NCBI GenBank assembly: GCA_023266215.1
Contig: JAHFRQ010000009.1
Location: forward strand, 1 to 64,000
Reading direction: 5' to 3'
DNA length: 64,000 nt
Origin: Gammaproteobacteria bacterium
Lineage (GTDB): Bacteria > Pseudomonadota > Gammaproteobacteria > Coxiellales > Coxiellaceae
The notes under the pieces are model-generated. The model was given only the letters and a program-made list of their open reading frames with translations. It was not told where the DNA came from and searched no databases. Made by a program: the position numbers and the translations under genes. Positions 43,368-51,139 of the stretch are shown one piece after another. How positions within the stretch are numbered: the stretch's first letter is position 1; each line of letters begins with the position of its first letter.

Positions 43368-44861
43368 TTAACTTTCAAACCAATGTGAACGTGCGCTCAT
43401 AATTAATTTACCAGCAAGCGCTGCGTCCAATTCTAACAATTCACACAATTCATCAACAGATTGCTCTGCCAAGTCTTCACGTGTCGCAATGCCTTTTTTG
43501 ATTAATTGCATCGCTAATTCTTTTGAAACACCATCTACGCTGGTTAAATCTTGTGATACTTCTTTTGTTTGCGATGAGCCGCCCGATAATTCCTGTGCTA
43601 ATAATACATCACTTGCGCGCTGTTGTAATTCTTCTGCGATTTCTGGCGTAAATCCTTCGATCGCTTTTAATTCATCCACCGGCATGTAAGCCAAATCTTC
43701 TAGTGTAGAAAACCCTTCTGAAACCAATGCTTCTGCAACATCTGCATCAATTTCTAGCTTTTCCATAAACACATCTTTAATTTCGGTTGATTCTGTCGCC
43801 GCTTTTGTTGTCGCATCTTGTTCGGTCATGATGTTTAATGTCCAGCCGGTTAATTCGCTAGCTAATCTCACGTTTTGACCTGATCTACCGATAGATTGTG
43901 ATAATTGCTCTTCTGTTACGATAATATCCATGGAGTGCGCGTCTTCATCAACCACAATCGATGAAACTTCAGCGGGCGCCATCGCATTAATAACCATTTG
44001 CGCAGGATTCGGATCCCACAAAATAATATCAATTCGTTCGCCGCCCAATTCATTTGAAACCGCTTGTACACGCGCACCGCGCATACCAACGCACGCGCCA
44101 ATAGGATCAATTCGTCCATCATTGGTTTTAACTGCAATTTTAGCGCGCGAACCGGGATCACGAGCTGCTGCCATAATGGTAATCACTTCTTCGCCAATTT
44201 CAGGCACTTCAATTTTAAATAATTCAATTAAAAATTCAGGTGCGATACGCGAAACCGCCAATTGTGGGCCACGCTTATCCTGACGCACGGCTTTTAAATA
44301 AACACGCACGCGATCGTTAACGCGAAATGCCTCGCGCGGAACCATGTCTTCGCGCAGCAATAATGCTTCTGCGTTATCACCCATGTCTAAAATTAAATGT
44401 TCGCGCGTCACGCGTTTCACAACGCCGATTAATAATTCGCCCACTTGCGCTTGATATTGTTTAATAATTTTATCGCGCTCTGCGTCACGCACGCGCTTAA
44501 TCAGCTCTTGCTTTGCTTGTTGCGCTGCAATACGTCCAAACGGTGGGTTTTCAATGGGCTCTTCAACGAAATCACCAATTTCTAATTCTGGATTTAATTT
44601 TTGTGCTTGCGCCAACGTCATAATTTGCGCGGGAAATTCGTGCATTGAAGCCAATTCATCTGTAACCACTTCCCAGCGTCTAAAAGTTTCGTAATCACCT
44701 GTTTTGCGATCGATACAAACACGCACCAACACTTCATCTTCGTTTTGATCTTTCGCAGCAGTTGCCGCAAGCGCAGCTTCAATCGCTTCGAAAATAACGT
44801 TTTCTTCAACGCCACGTTCATTTGCAATCAGTGATGCAATTAATAAAATGTCTTTGTTCAT
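43368..44861 (-). CDS. nusA: Transcription termination/antitermination factor NusA
   Basis: The 497-residue protein has the N-terminal RNA polymerase-binding domain, an S1 domain (GELLIGVVKRVTREHLILDM), two KH domains (GACVGMRGARVQAVSNELGG, then LSQSIGRSGQNVRLASELTG) and two C-terminal acidic repeat modules with helix-hairpin-helix character (EGFSTLEDLAYMPVDELKAI; KGIATREDLAEQSVDELCEL). These tandem acidic repeats are typical of gammaproteobacterial NusA (E. coli 495 aa). It is in the operon between rimP and infB. Confidence 0.97.
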   Translation of the reverse strand: MNKDILLIASLIANERGVEENVIFEAIEAALAATAAKDQNEDEVLVRVCIDRKTGDYETFRRWEVVTDELASMHEFPAQIMTLAQAQKLNPELEIGDFVEEPIENPPFGRIAAQQAKQELIKRVRDAERDKIIKQYQAQVGELLIGVVKRVTREHLILDMGDNAEALLLREDMVPREAFRVNDRVRVYLKAVRQDKRGPQLAVSRIAPEFLIELFKIEVPEIGEEVITIMAAARDPGSRAKIAVKTNDGRIDPIGACVGMRGARVQAVSNELGGERIDIILWDPNPAQMVINAMAPAEVSSIVVDEDAHSMDIIVTEEQLSQSIGRSGQNVRLASELTGWTLNIMTEQDATTKAATESTEIKDVFMEKLEIDADVAEALVSEGFSTLEDLAYMPVDELKAIEGFTPEIAEELQQRASDVLLAQELSGGSSQTKEVSQDLTSVDGVSKELAMQLIKKGIATREDLAEQSVDELCELLELDAALAGKLIMSARSHWFES

Positions 44862-44874
44862 GAGCTCGTCCTCA

Positions 44875-45333
44875 TTATTTTATTTTTAATTTCAATTTCG
44901 CTTTTTGAATATCGTTCAAGTCGATATTAAACACGTCGTTTTCTAATTTTAAAGAAATAGTTTCATCTTCTATTTTTATAATCTCAGCTTCAAACTGTCT
45001 GCGACCATTTTGCGCAGACTGTAATTTTATTTTAACCGTGTCGCCAATATATTTTTTAAATTGATCAATCGTATAAAGCGTTCGATCAATCCCGGGTGAC
45101 GACACTTCAAGTTGGTAGCGCGTATTAATCGGATCTTCAACATCCAATACTGCGCCTACCTCTCTGCTCACAATCGCACACTGATCTAGTGTAATTCCCT
45201 TTCCTTCGGCGCCGTCGACATAAATTCGCAGCGTCGTATAATTTCCTTGTGTATTGTAATCAAAACCCCACAATTCAAAACCCAGCGATTCAATCGTGGG
45301 TCTAATCAAATTCGAAATACGACTTTCTCTCAT
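44875..45333 (-). CDS. rimP: Ribosome maturation factor RimP
   Basis: The 152-residue protein is needed for 30S maturation. It has the RimP features GFELWGFDYNTQGNYTTLRI, the central GITLDQCAIVSREVGAVLDV and YQLEVSSPGIDRTLYTIDQF, then a small SH3-like C-terminal domain. It heads the protein-coding part of the operon after tRNA-fMet and is separated from the tRNA by an intrinsic terminator-like hairpin. The start is ATG 45333. Confidence 0.95.
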   Translation of the reverse strand: MRESRISNLIRPTIESLGFELWGFDYNTQGNYTTLRIYVDGAEGKGITLDQCAIVSREVGAVLDVEDPINTRYQLEVSSPGIDRTLYTIDQFKKYIGDTVKIKLQSAQNGRRQFEAEIIKIEDETISLKLENDVFNIDLNDIQKAKLKLKIK

Positions 45334-45351
45334 TCAAAACACCATAAGCAT

Positions 45352-45374
45352 AAAAAAAGGGGCACTCGGCCCCC
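45352..45374 (-). terminator. Intrinsic terminator/attenuator between tRNA-fMet and rimP
   Basis: On the minus strand GGGGC and GCCCC pair around CGAGT and are followed by seven T residues (45358-45352). It lies 17 nt beyond the tRNA and 18 nt before rimP. It can end the tRNA transcript or leave partial read-through into the rimP-nusA operon. Confidence 0.8.
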
Positions 45375-45390
45375 AAAATTCATCTAAAAC

Positions 45391-45467
<77 letters not shown>

Positions 45468-45480
45468 TCAAACCGAAGAC

Positions 45481-45509
45481 ATACTAATGCTAAAACGCTG
45501 GGAATTCAA
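45481..45509 (-). promoter_or_regulatory. Promoter of tRNA-fMet and the rimP operon
   Basis: TTGAAT (45509-45504) and TAGTAT (45486-45481) are 17 nt apart on the minus strand and place the start a few nt upstream of the mature tRNA 5' end (45467). Confidence 0.6.
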
Positions 45510-45517
45510 GTAATTTC

Positions 45518-45526
45518 TGATACAAT
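45518..45526 (+). promoter_or_regulatory. Extended -10 of the MFS gene
   Basis: TGATACAAT forms an extended -10 about 28 nt before ATG 45554. No good -35 is seen, as is allowed with an extended -10. It is divergent from the tRNA promoter. Confidence 0.4.
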
Positions 45527-45553
45527 TTCTAACTATCCCAAGAGATTATCGCC

Positions 45554-46777
45554 ATGTTGTCACCGCATTTTCGCAAACGTATTGAACTGCTCAAGCGCCC
45601 CGCTTTCCTCTATTTTTCATTGGGTTGCTTTTTTGCCGCTATTGGTAATGGGTTGGGCTATATCGCGATGAGCTGGATTGTCGTTTCCCACTACAGCAGC
45701 GTCGAATCCATGGCCATTTTAATGGCTTGTTTTTGGGGTCCGAATGTCTTTATCGGGCCTTTTATGGGTGTTTTGGCTGATAAGCTACGTCGAAAAACAC
45801 TGGTTACTTTATCCGCCTTTATACGCGCTCTTATTTTTATTTTATTTAGCATTTATATCACGCATCATTTTAATGTCACGCTGATTTATATCATGATGAT
45901 ATTTATCGGTATTGCTTTTAGCGCGCATTATGCTGCGATGTCAGGATTCGTGCGAGAATTGGTTTCGCCAGATGATTTGATGTACGCCAACGCGACCATT
46001 GATATTGCGTACGAAGCAGGCAATGTGATTGGGATGGGTTTTGCAGGATTAATTATTGCGTGGCTATCTGCTGAAAGCGCTATTTTAATCAATGGATTTT
46101 CTTTTTTAATCGCGGCATTTTTTATATTTATTATTCCCAGAAAAGCACTGGTGCACGGCAAGGAATATGTTAGAAAAAAAATTAAGTTGTGGGGAGATTT
46201 TGTAACCGGCTTAAAATACCTGCAAAAACAACAAAAATTAATGTTAATTTATATTATTCAATTATTAATTTTTATTATTTTTCTCACAACGCCATTATTA
46301 TTAGTACCTTTTGCCAAAACTATTTTACACACCACCGTGCAACAATTTGGCACTATTGAAGCCATGATGTCCGTCGGCATTGTATTGGGCGGCATCGCAA
46401 TGCCCTGGATCAGCGAAAGATACGGCTTTTTCCGCACAATGCTGTTTTTCACAGTGATATTATTATTGGTATTTATATTTTTTGGTTACAACAGACATAT
46501 TCATTTAGCTGAACTCATGTATCTTTTCGTTGGCTTTGCAGGCGCTGTGTGGCCACTTATGATTAGCCGCGCGCAAAATCTCACTGATATTGATTTTCAA
46601 GGACGCGTGCAATCTACTTTTAACAGCTTATCAGGCGCACTCATGCTTATTTTTTATTTTAGCATTGGCCTGATTGGAAAATTTTTTGGCGTGCAGCATT
46701 TGTATCTTATCGAAGTATTTATTTCACTGATCGCTGTTTTGTTTTTAATTAAAGCTCGTAAGTTGATGCCAGGCTAG
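45554..46777 (+). CDS. MFS transporter (MFS_3, EntS-like)
   Basis: The 407-residue inner-membrane protein has about 11-12 helices and the MFS motif A in the first inter-helix loop (GVLADKLRRKTLVTLSAFIR). The N-terminal FLYFSLGCFFAAIGNGLGYI and the second-half GRVQSTFNSLSGALMLIF match the MFS_3 group that includes enterobactin and macrolide exporters. Substrate unknown. The last codons, ATG CCA GGC TAG, form the beginning of a direct repeat found again at 49510 and 53354, so the following island starts exactly at this gene's end. Confidence 0.88.
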   Translation: MLSPHFRKRIELLKRPAFLYFSLGCFFAAIGNGLGYIAMSWIVVSHYSSVESMAILMACFWGPNVFIGPFMGVLADKLRRKTLVTLSAFIRALIFILFSIYITHHFNVTLIYIMMIFIGIAFSAHYAAMSGFVRELVSPDDLMYANATIDIAYEAGNVIGMGFAGLIIAWLSAESAILINGFSFLIAAFFIFIIPRKALVHGKEYVRKKIKLWGDFVTGLKYLQKQQKLMLIYIIQLLIFIIFLTTPLLLVPFAKTILHTTVQQFGTIEAMMSVGIVLGGIAMPWISERYGFFRTMLFFTVILLLVFIFFGYNRHIHLAELMYLFVGFAGAVWPLMISRAQNLTDIDFQGRVQSTFNSLSGALMLIFYFSIGLIGKFFGVQHLYLIEVFISLIAVLFLIKARKLMPG

Positions 46778-46804
46778 ACTTAATTGCCTTGTTTTGCATT
46801 AAAA
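46766..46804. repeat. Island direct repeat, copy 1
   Basis: ATGCCAGGCTAGACTTAATT then GCCTTGTTTTGCATTAAAA. It includes the last three codons and stop of the MFS gene. Copies at 49510 and 53354 share 38 and 37 of these 39 positions. Confidence 0.85.
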
Positions 46805-46811
46805 GCGGCGC

Positions 46812-46889
46812 TGTTGACGTGCGCATTAACACACTCGACAATTTAGCAAGAACACTCGGATACAAAGTTGTATTAATTCCAAAGCCATT
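46812..46889 (+). pseudogene. Fragment of a second hipB copy
   Basis: 78 bp match the 3' half of hipB (49758-49835) at 76 positions, encoding DVRINTLDNLARTLGY and following residues with one Glu to Lys change. The fragment lacks the start and the DNA-binding helix, and ends where the P-loop gene's 3' end begins. It is separated from repeat copy 1 by only 7 nt, while in the intact copy about 195 bp lie between. The left copy therefore lost the hipB promoter and 5' half. Confidence 0.8.
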
Positions 46890-46895
46890 AGTATG

Positions 46896-49409
46896 TCACT
46901 GAACGGAACACTGTGGCGCACCATCGGGATTTGCTGTCTGACTGGTTTGTTGTAACCGCGCCATAAACTGAAAGAAAGCGGCGACATTATTGGCAGTTTT
47001 GCGAGGAACAACTGCAACAGCTCTTGTTGAGGGCCTGCAAATTAATGCACCAGATGTGCTGCGCGACAATTCTACGGGCGTTCTTTCAACCAGCAACTCA
47101 GAAGAATAAAATAATTGATCAAGTCGCGCAATGGTTCGTTCTTTATCGCGTTCATCAATTTGCATTTTAATTTGTGATATTAATTCTTGTTGTGAGAAAC
47201 CAGTTGCATTAACGATAATAACTTTTTTGCCACCGCGATCAAATGCGTAATTGATAACGCGTAATAATTGCGCCACACAATCGTCATTAACTTCCCAACC
47301 ACACCAATTTTTAGGTTTTTGCAATAATTCTACTGCAATTACATTGCGACTGCTTCGTTCAAATCGTTTAATGCCGATAGCGCTATACCAAAATTCGCTT
47401 GTATGGTCGTAAAAGACCTTATCACGTGATACGTCGTAATACTGTTTGATTTTATTTATCGGAAACCGACACGTCCACTGTTTTTGAACATCAGTCAATG
47501 CATCATAAGCTGGACCCAATTCTTTGCCTTCTGTTAACTGCAAATGCATCGTAATTTCTGAGAATGACTTAAATCCTGGAACAAACTCAACGTCACCTAA
47601 TTCACTCGCATAAACTTGATAAGCTTCATTTGTCACAATAACCCCAACAGACCGTGCACTTTGTGGAACACGCATCAACCGCGTCATTTTTTCACGATCA
47701 TCTAAATCAGCGACACTAACCGCTAATGTGGGCCGCTGACTTTGTCCATTTAAATTAGCATTAATGACTATGCCTTGTGTGGCACTATTTAAGTATCCTA
47801 CAAATGGTACAAAATAATATTTTTCATCGATCTTTAAACCAAAACAGTTTTCAAGTGAAATCGTTTCATTTGAAGTGATAAATAATCCTTTACCAGGATT
47901 GCAGATATACCACGTATAAATTTCTTCAAGTAACACTTTTCCTGCATAACCCACCATATTGTCATCATCTAAAAATACAGCATCAGGATTAGGCTCTAAT
48001 AATTTTCTAATGTCCGTTTGTGATTGATTTAGTTCTTCTGTACTTTTTGCTTGATCCATCCAGCCTTTTACAGTGACTTCAGTGATCCAAACAACATTTT
48101 TGCCGCGACTGGCTAATTCTTTTGCGCAAGATACTGCAGCCGCTGTTTTTCCAATGCCTGCTCTTCCCGTTAAAACCATCATACAGGATTGGTTGCTCAT
48201 CACACTGTGACAAAAGTGTAATGATTGCTGATATAACTGTCGATGCAACATCGTTTCTTGTCTATAAGTTGAAAACGACATGCCATGTCTATTTTCAAAT
48301 GGAATCGTTGTGGTCAGGTATTCAGGTACAGAAAGTGCGGAATCACTTAATGGTTGATATGAGGCACACGGTGAAAAATCTCTTTGTAATCGGCTTTGCA
48401 CCCATGCCATAAATCTGTCGAAATTAAATGACAGTTGACGCACAACAGGAAAATTAAATTCAGATTCTTGAATTGTTATATCTGCCAGTTTTGTTGCAAG
48501 ATCAATTAATCCACCATAATTCAATCCAAGTCTTGGATGAGTCTCTGATTGATCGAGTTTTTGATAGGCTGCAATTTTATCTTGGTCGCGTTCATTTTGT
48601 GGGGCATTGAATTTACCAATTAAATATTCTTGCACGTCTTTTTTTGTTAGATGTGAATTTTTTAACGCTAATGGGGAATACATAATGTATTCGCTATCAA
48701 CAAAAACACAGTTTTGACCTTGTGAGTTTCCACCAGGATGCTTTAATTGATACAAAGGATGATTAGCAACGTGTGCAACTGAAACTGATTGTGACACGCT
48801 GTTCTGAACTGCAGGTTCAAAAAAATCAAACAAAGGATTGCCTAAATAAGGCTTTAATGGGTCATCAATGCCATCATAAAAATATTGTGTAATATACAAT
48901 GGTGTAAACCAAAAAAGTTGATTAAATGTTTCGTTACCTAAGACACTTCGAATACCAAACCAAATACTCAATTGACAAAACATACCACAATCAATCACCG
49001 TTGGTCCTTGCAATAATCGATCTAATGCGCCTGCGGGATCGTTACCCTTATATAACAAAATATGTTCATCGTCGACGCACTTATAATCCCAATCATGAGG
49101 TGCAGTTACATTTAATTGATACGCGCAAATCTTTTCGCTGGGATGCAAAGTATTCCAGTGCGCAGTCAAATCATTATTGTAATGCACGCCGCAAAATGAA
49201 TTTCCAAAAAATGGTTCGCGTTCTTGATAATTTAAATTGGCAATACGGGTAAATTCTTGCACGCCACGCTTAAAGGCATCGTACGATGGGTAACCAGCTT
49301 TAAATGAATCAAGGGTCTCGCACAGCGCAAGTGACGCGGGTTGAGAATGCAGCTTTCGCAAATATTGTATCGCTGCAGGAATTTCTGGCCGCTCTTGTTC
49401 TCTCGTCAT
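46896..49409 (-). CDS. Large protein with Cys/His N-terminal domain and P-loop NTPase domain
   Basis: From ATG 49409 (AGAGG upstream; in-frame starts at 49448 and 49433 are weaker) the product is 837 residues. The first 270 residues carry GPTVIDCGMFCQLSIWFG (Cys141, Cys145) and later HPGGNSQGQNCVFVDSEY (His224, Asp238), a spacing that recalls papain or transglutaminase-like folds; no such activity is proven. A P-loop domain follows: Walker A LTGRAGIGKTAAAVSCA (415-422) and Walker B DAVFLDDDN (about 478). The C-terminal part, with a possible nucleotide-related fold (KKVIIVNATGFSQQELISQI), is unrecognised. No signal peptide. It occupies the first module of the island. It could be a defence NTPase or a secreted effector. 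Confidence 0.7.
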   Translation of the reverse strand: MTREQERPEIPAAIQYLRKLHSQPASLALCETLDSFKAGYPSYDAFKRGVQEFTRIANLNYQEREPFFGNSFCGVHYNNDLTAHWNTLHPSEKICAYQLNVTAPHDWDYKCVDDEHILLYKGNDPAGALDRLLQGPTVIDCGMFCQLSIWFGIRSVLGNETFNQLFWFTPLYITQYFYDGIDDPLKPYLGNPLFDFFEPAVQNSVSQSVSVAHVANHPLYQLKHPGGNSQGQNCVFVDSEYIMYSPLALKNSHLTKKDVQEYLIGKFNAPQNERDQDKIAAYQKLDQSETHPRLGLNYGGLIDLATKLADITIQESEFNFPVVRQLSFNFDRFMAWVQSRLQRDFSPCASYQPLSDSALSVPEYLTTTIPFENRHGMSFSTYRQETMLHRQLYQQSLHFCHSVMSNQSCMMVLTGRAGIGKTAAAVSCAKELASRGKNVVWITEVTVKGWMDQAKSTEELNQSQTDIRKLLEPNPDAVFLDDDNMVGYAGKVLLEEIYTWYICNPGKGLFITSNETISLENCFGLKIDEKYYFVPFVGYLNSATQGIVINANLNGQSQRPTLAVSVADLDDREKMTRLMRVPQSARSVGVIVTNEAYQVYASELGDVEFVPGFKSFSEITMHLQLTEGKELGPAYDALTDVQKQWTCRFPINKIKQYYDVSRDKVFYDHTSEFWYSAIGIKRFERSSRNVIAVELLQKPKNWCGWEVNDDCVAQLLRVINYAFDRGGKKVIIVNATGFSQQELISQIKMQIDERDKERTIARLDQLFYSSELLVERTPVELSRSTSGALICRPSTRAVAVVPRKTANNVAAFFQFMARLQQTSQTANPDGAPQCSVQ

Positions 49410-49509
49410 CTTGGATGACCTCTTATCAATAGTCATCCATAACATCAAAAAACATAAAGACCATGATATCTAGAAATACAGATTAGGTCAATTTTTGATC
49501 GAAAAATTC

Positions 49510-49560
49510 ATGCCAGGCTAGACTTAATTGCCTTGTTTTGTATTAAAAAATGTCAAAAAA
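49510..49560. repeat. Island direct repeat, copy 2
   Basis: 51 bp shared with copy 3 (53354-53404) at 49 positions, beginning ATGCCAGGCTAGACTTAATT and extending to an A-rich end (GTCAAAAAA). It lies between the P-loop gene and hipBA. Confidence 0.85.
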
Positions 49561-49593
49561 TATCAAATAGTAGATAATCTGGTTATTTTAATA

Positions 49594-49637
49594 TATAATA
49601 GTATATATTATAGTATTAATTATATCCAATTAGGTAT
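49594..49637 (+). promoter_or_regulatory. Probable hipBA operator region
   Basis: TATAATA (49594-49600) and TATTATA (49606-49612) form an inverted repeat. A second near-palindrome, TATATCC-AATTA-GGTATA (49621-49638), lies directly before hipB. HipB proteins repress their own operon at TATCC-type half sites, so autoregulation is likely. Exact promoter hexamers are not clear. Confidence 0.45.
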
Positions 49638-49641
49638 AACT

Positions 49642-49920
49642 ATGCGCTTTGGAAAACAATTAAAAGCAATTCGGCTAAAGCTGCAATTATCACAAGCAGC
49701 GGTTGCAAAACAGCTTGGCATGCCGCAAAGCGGTATTGCAAAAATTGAAAGTGGCTGTGTTGACGTACGCATTAACACACTCGACAATTTAGCAAGAACA
49801 CTCGGATACGAAGTTGTATTAATTCCAAAGCCATTTTTATCCGCTGTCAGCGCATTAATTTTAGGTGACGAAGTACAAAAACCACGCTGGCAAATTTCAG
49901 AAGAAGATGAGTATGAATAA
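49642..49920 (+). CDS. hipB: HipB-like Xre-family antitoxin
   Basis: From ATG 49642 the 92-residue product has a classical Cro/C1 helix-turn-helix: LKLQLSQAAVAKQLGMPQSG (two helices and turn) then IAKIESGCVDVRINTLDNLA. The C-terminal tail (GDEVQKPRWQISEEDEYE) is acidic. It precedes and overlaps hipA by 11 nt. HipB binds DNA and HipA and controls persister-type growth arrest in E. coli. A partial second copy of this gene lies at 46812. Confidence 0.9.
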   Translation: MRFGKQLKAIRLKLQLSQAAVAKQLGMPQSGIAKIESGCVDVRINTLDNLARTLGYEVVLIPKPFLSAVSALILGDEVQKPRWQISEEDEYE

Positions 49921-51139
49921 TTTAGAACTACTAGATGTTTATTTAAACGATGAGCCGGTGGGTTCGCTGACACTGTTGCCGCAAGATCGAATTATTTTTA
50001 ATTTTTCTGAAAATTATAGCCGGAATAAAAATCGCCCAGTATTAAGCCAATCTTTTTATGATCAACAAAAGCAGCTAATTTTAAATTCACCTCCAACCCA
50101 AACTAAATCAGCGCCTTATTTTTCAAATCTTCTGCCTGAAGGACATTTGCGAACTTATCTTGCAACAAAAGCAAAAGTCAGCGAAAAAAGAGATTTTCCA
50201 TTGCTGCATTTGTTGGGAAATGATTTACCCGGCGCTATTATTTTAAAACCCTCTGAGCATATAAAGTTTGAGCCGACAGAAACTGATGTTCAAATTGAAG
50301 AAGATCAGCGCAATGAAACTATTTTGAAATTTTCTCTCGCCGGCATTCAACTAAAATTATCTGCGCTCATGAAAGCGCGTGGTGGCCTAACCATTCCTGC
50401 TCACGGCACAGGTGGAGACTGGATTGTTAAACTACCTTCTGTGCATTTTAATGACGTGAATGAAAATGAATTTTCGATGTTAACATTAGCCAAATCCATC
50501 GGTATTGATGTGCCCGATATTCAATTAATCGATTTAAAAGAAATTAATAATTTACCCGAAATGGCCGATCATTTTTCAGGAAAAGCAAAAGCCTTAGCTG
50601 TTAAACGATTTGATCGTGACAAGAATAATCGAATTCACACAGAAGATTTTGCGCAAGTCTATGGTGTTTATCCACATAAAAAATATGATGGCGTGAATTA
50701 TAGTAATTTAGCCAACATGGTTGAAAACGTCGCCGGCACAAAGCAAACCGCACAATTTATCAAACGACTTATTTTTAATATGTTAATTGGAAACGGCGAT
50801 ATGCACTTAAAAAATTGGTCATTTATTTATCGCGATAAAATAACACCGACTTTAGCGCCCGCTTATGATTATTTAGCCACCCATCTTTTTATTCCAGAAG
50901 ATAATTTTGCATTTAATATAGGGGGTGAAAAGGCACTGAATAAAATAAGCCAAACGCATATTAAAAAATTTTCAGAAAAGGCGCTGCTCTCACATCACTT
51001 TGTCAATCAAATCACGCAAGAAACTATTGCACTTACGATTAAAAAATTTAATCATTTAAAATCTGATTTTCCACTCGCTCAAGCTGCGCTAAAAAAAATT
51101 GAGCATCATATTTTGATGGTGGCGAGGAATTTATACTAA
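49910..51139 (+). CDS. hipA: HipA-like serine/threonine kinase toxin
   Basis: The product (409 residues from ATG 49910; ATG 49916 is also possible) shows the HipA fold. The N-subdomain reads LDVYLNDEPVGSLTLLP. Then come the P-loop-like SLAGIQLKLSALMKARGGLT, the ATP-site GGDWIVKLPS and ALAVKRFDRD. The catalytic loop RLIFNMLIGNGDMHLKNWSF contains the kinase Asp and Asn, and the metal Asp is in LAPAYDYLA. HipA phosphorylates glutamyl-tRNA synthetase in E. coli. Both genes look intact. Confidence 0.92.
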   Translation, partial: SMNNLELLDVYLNDEPVGSLTLLPQDRIIFNFSENYSRNKNRPVLSQSFYDQQKQLILNSPPTQTKSAPYFSNLLPEGHLRTYLATKAKVSEKRDFPLLHLLGNDLPGAIILKPSEHIKFEPTETDVQIEEDQRNETILKFSLAGIQLKLSALMKARGGLTIPAHGTGGDWIVKLPSVHFNDVNENEFSMLTLAKSIGIDVPDIQLIDLKEINNLPEMADHFSGKAKALAVKRFDRDKNNRIHTEDFAQVYGVYPHKKYDGVNYSNLANMVENVAGTKQTAQFIKRLIFNMLIGNGDMHLKNWSFIYRDKITPTLAPAYDYLATHLFIPEDNFAFNIGGEKALNKISQTHIKKFSEKALLSHHFVNQITQETIALTIKKFNHLKSDFPLAQAALKKIEHHILMVARNLY

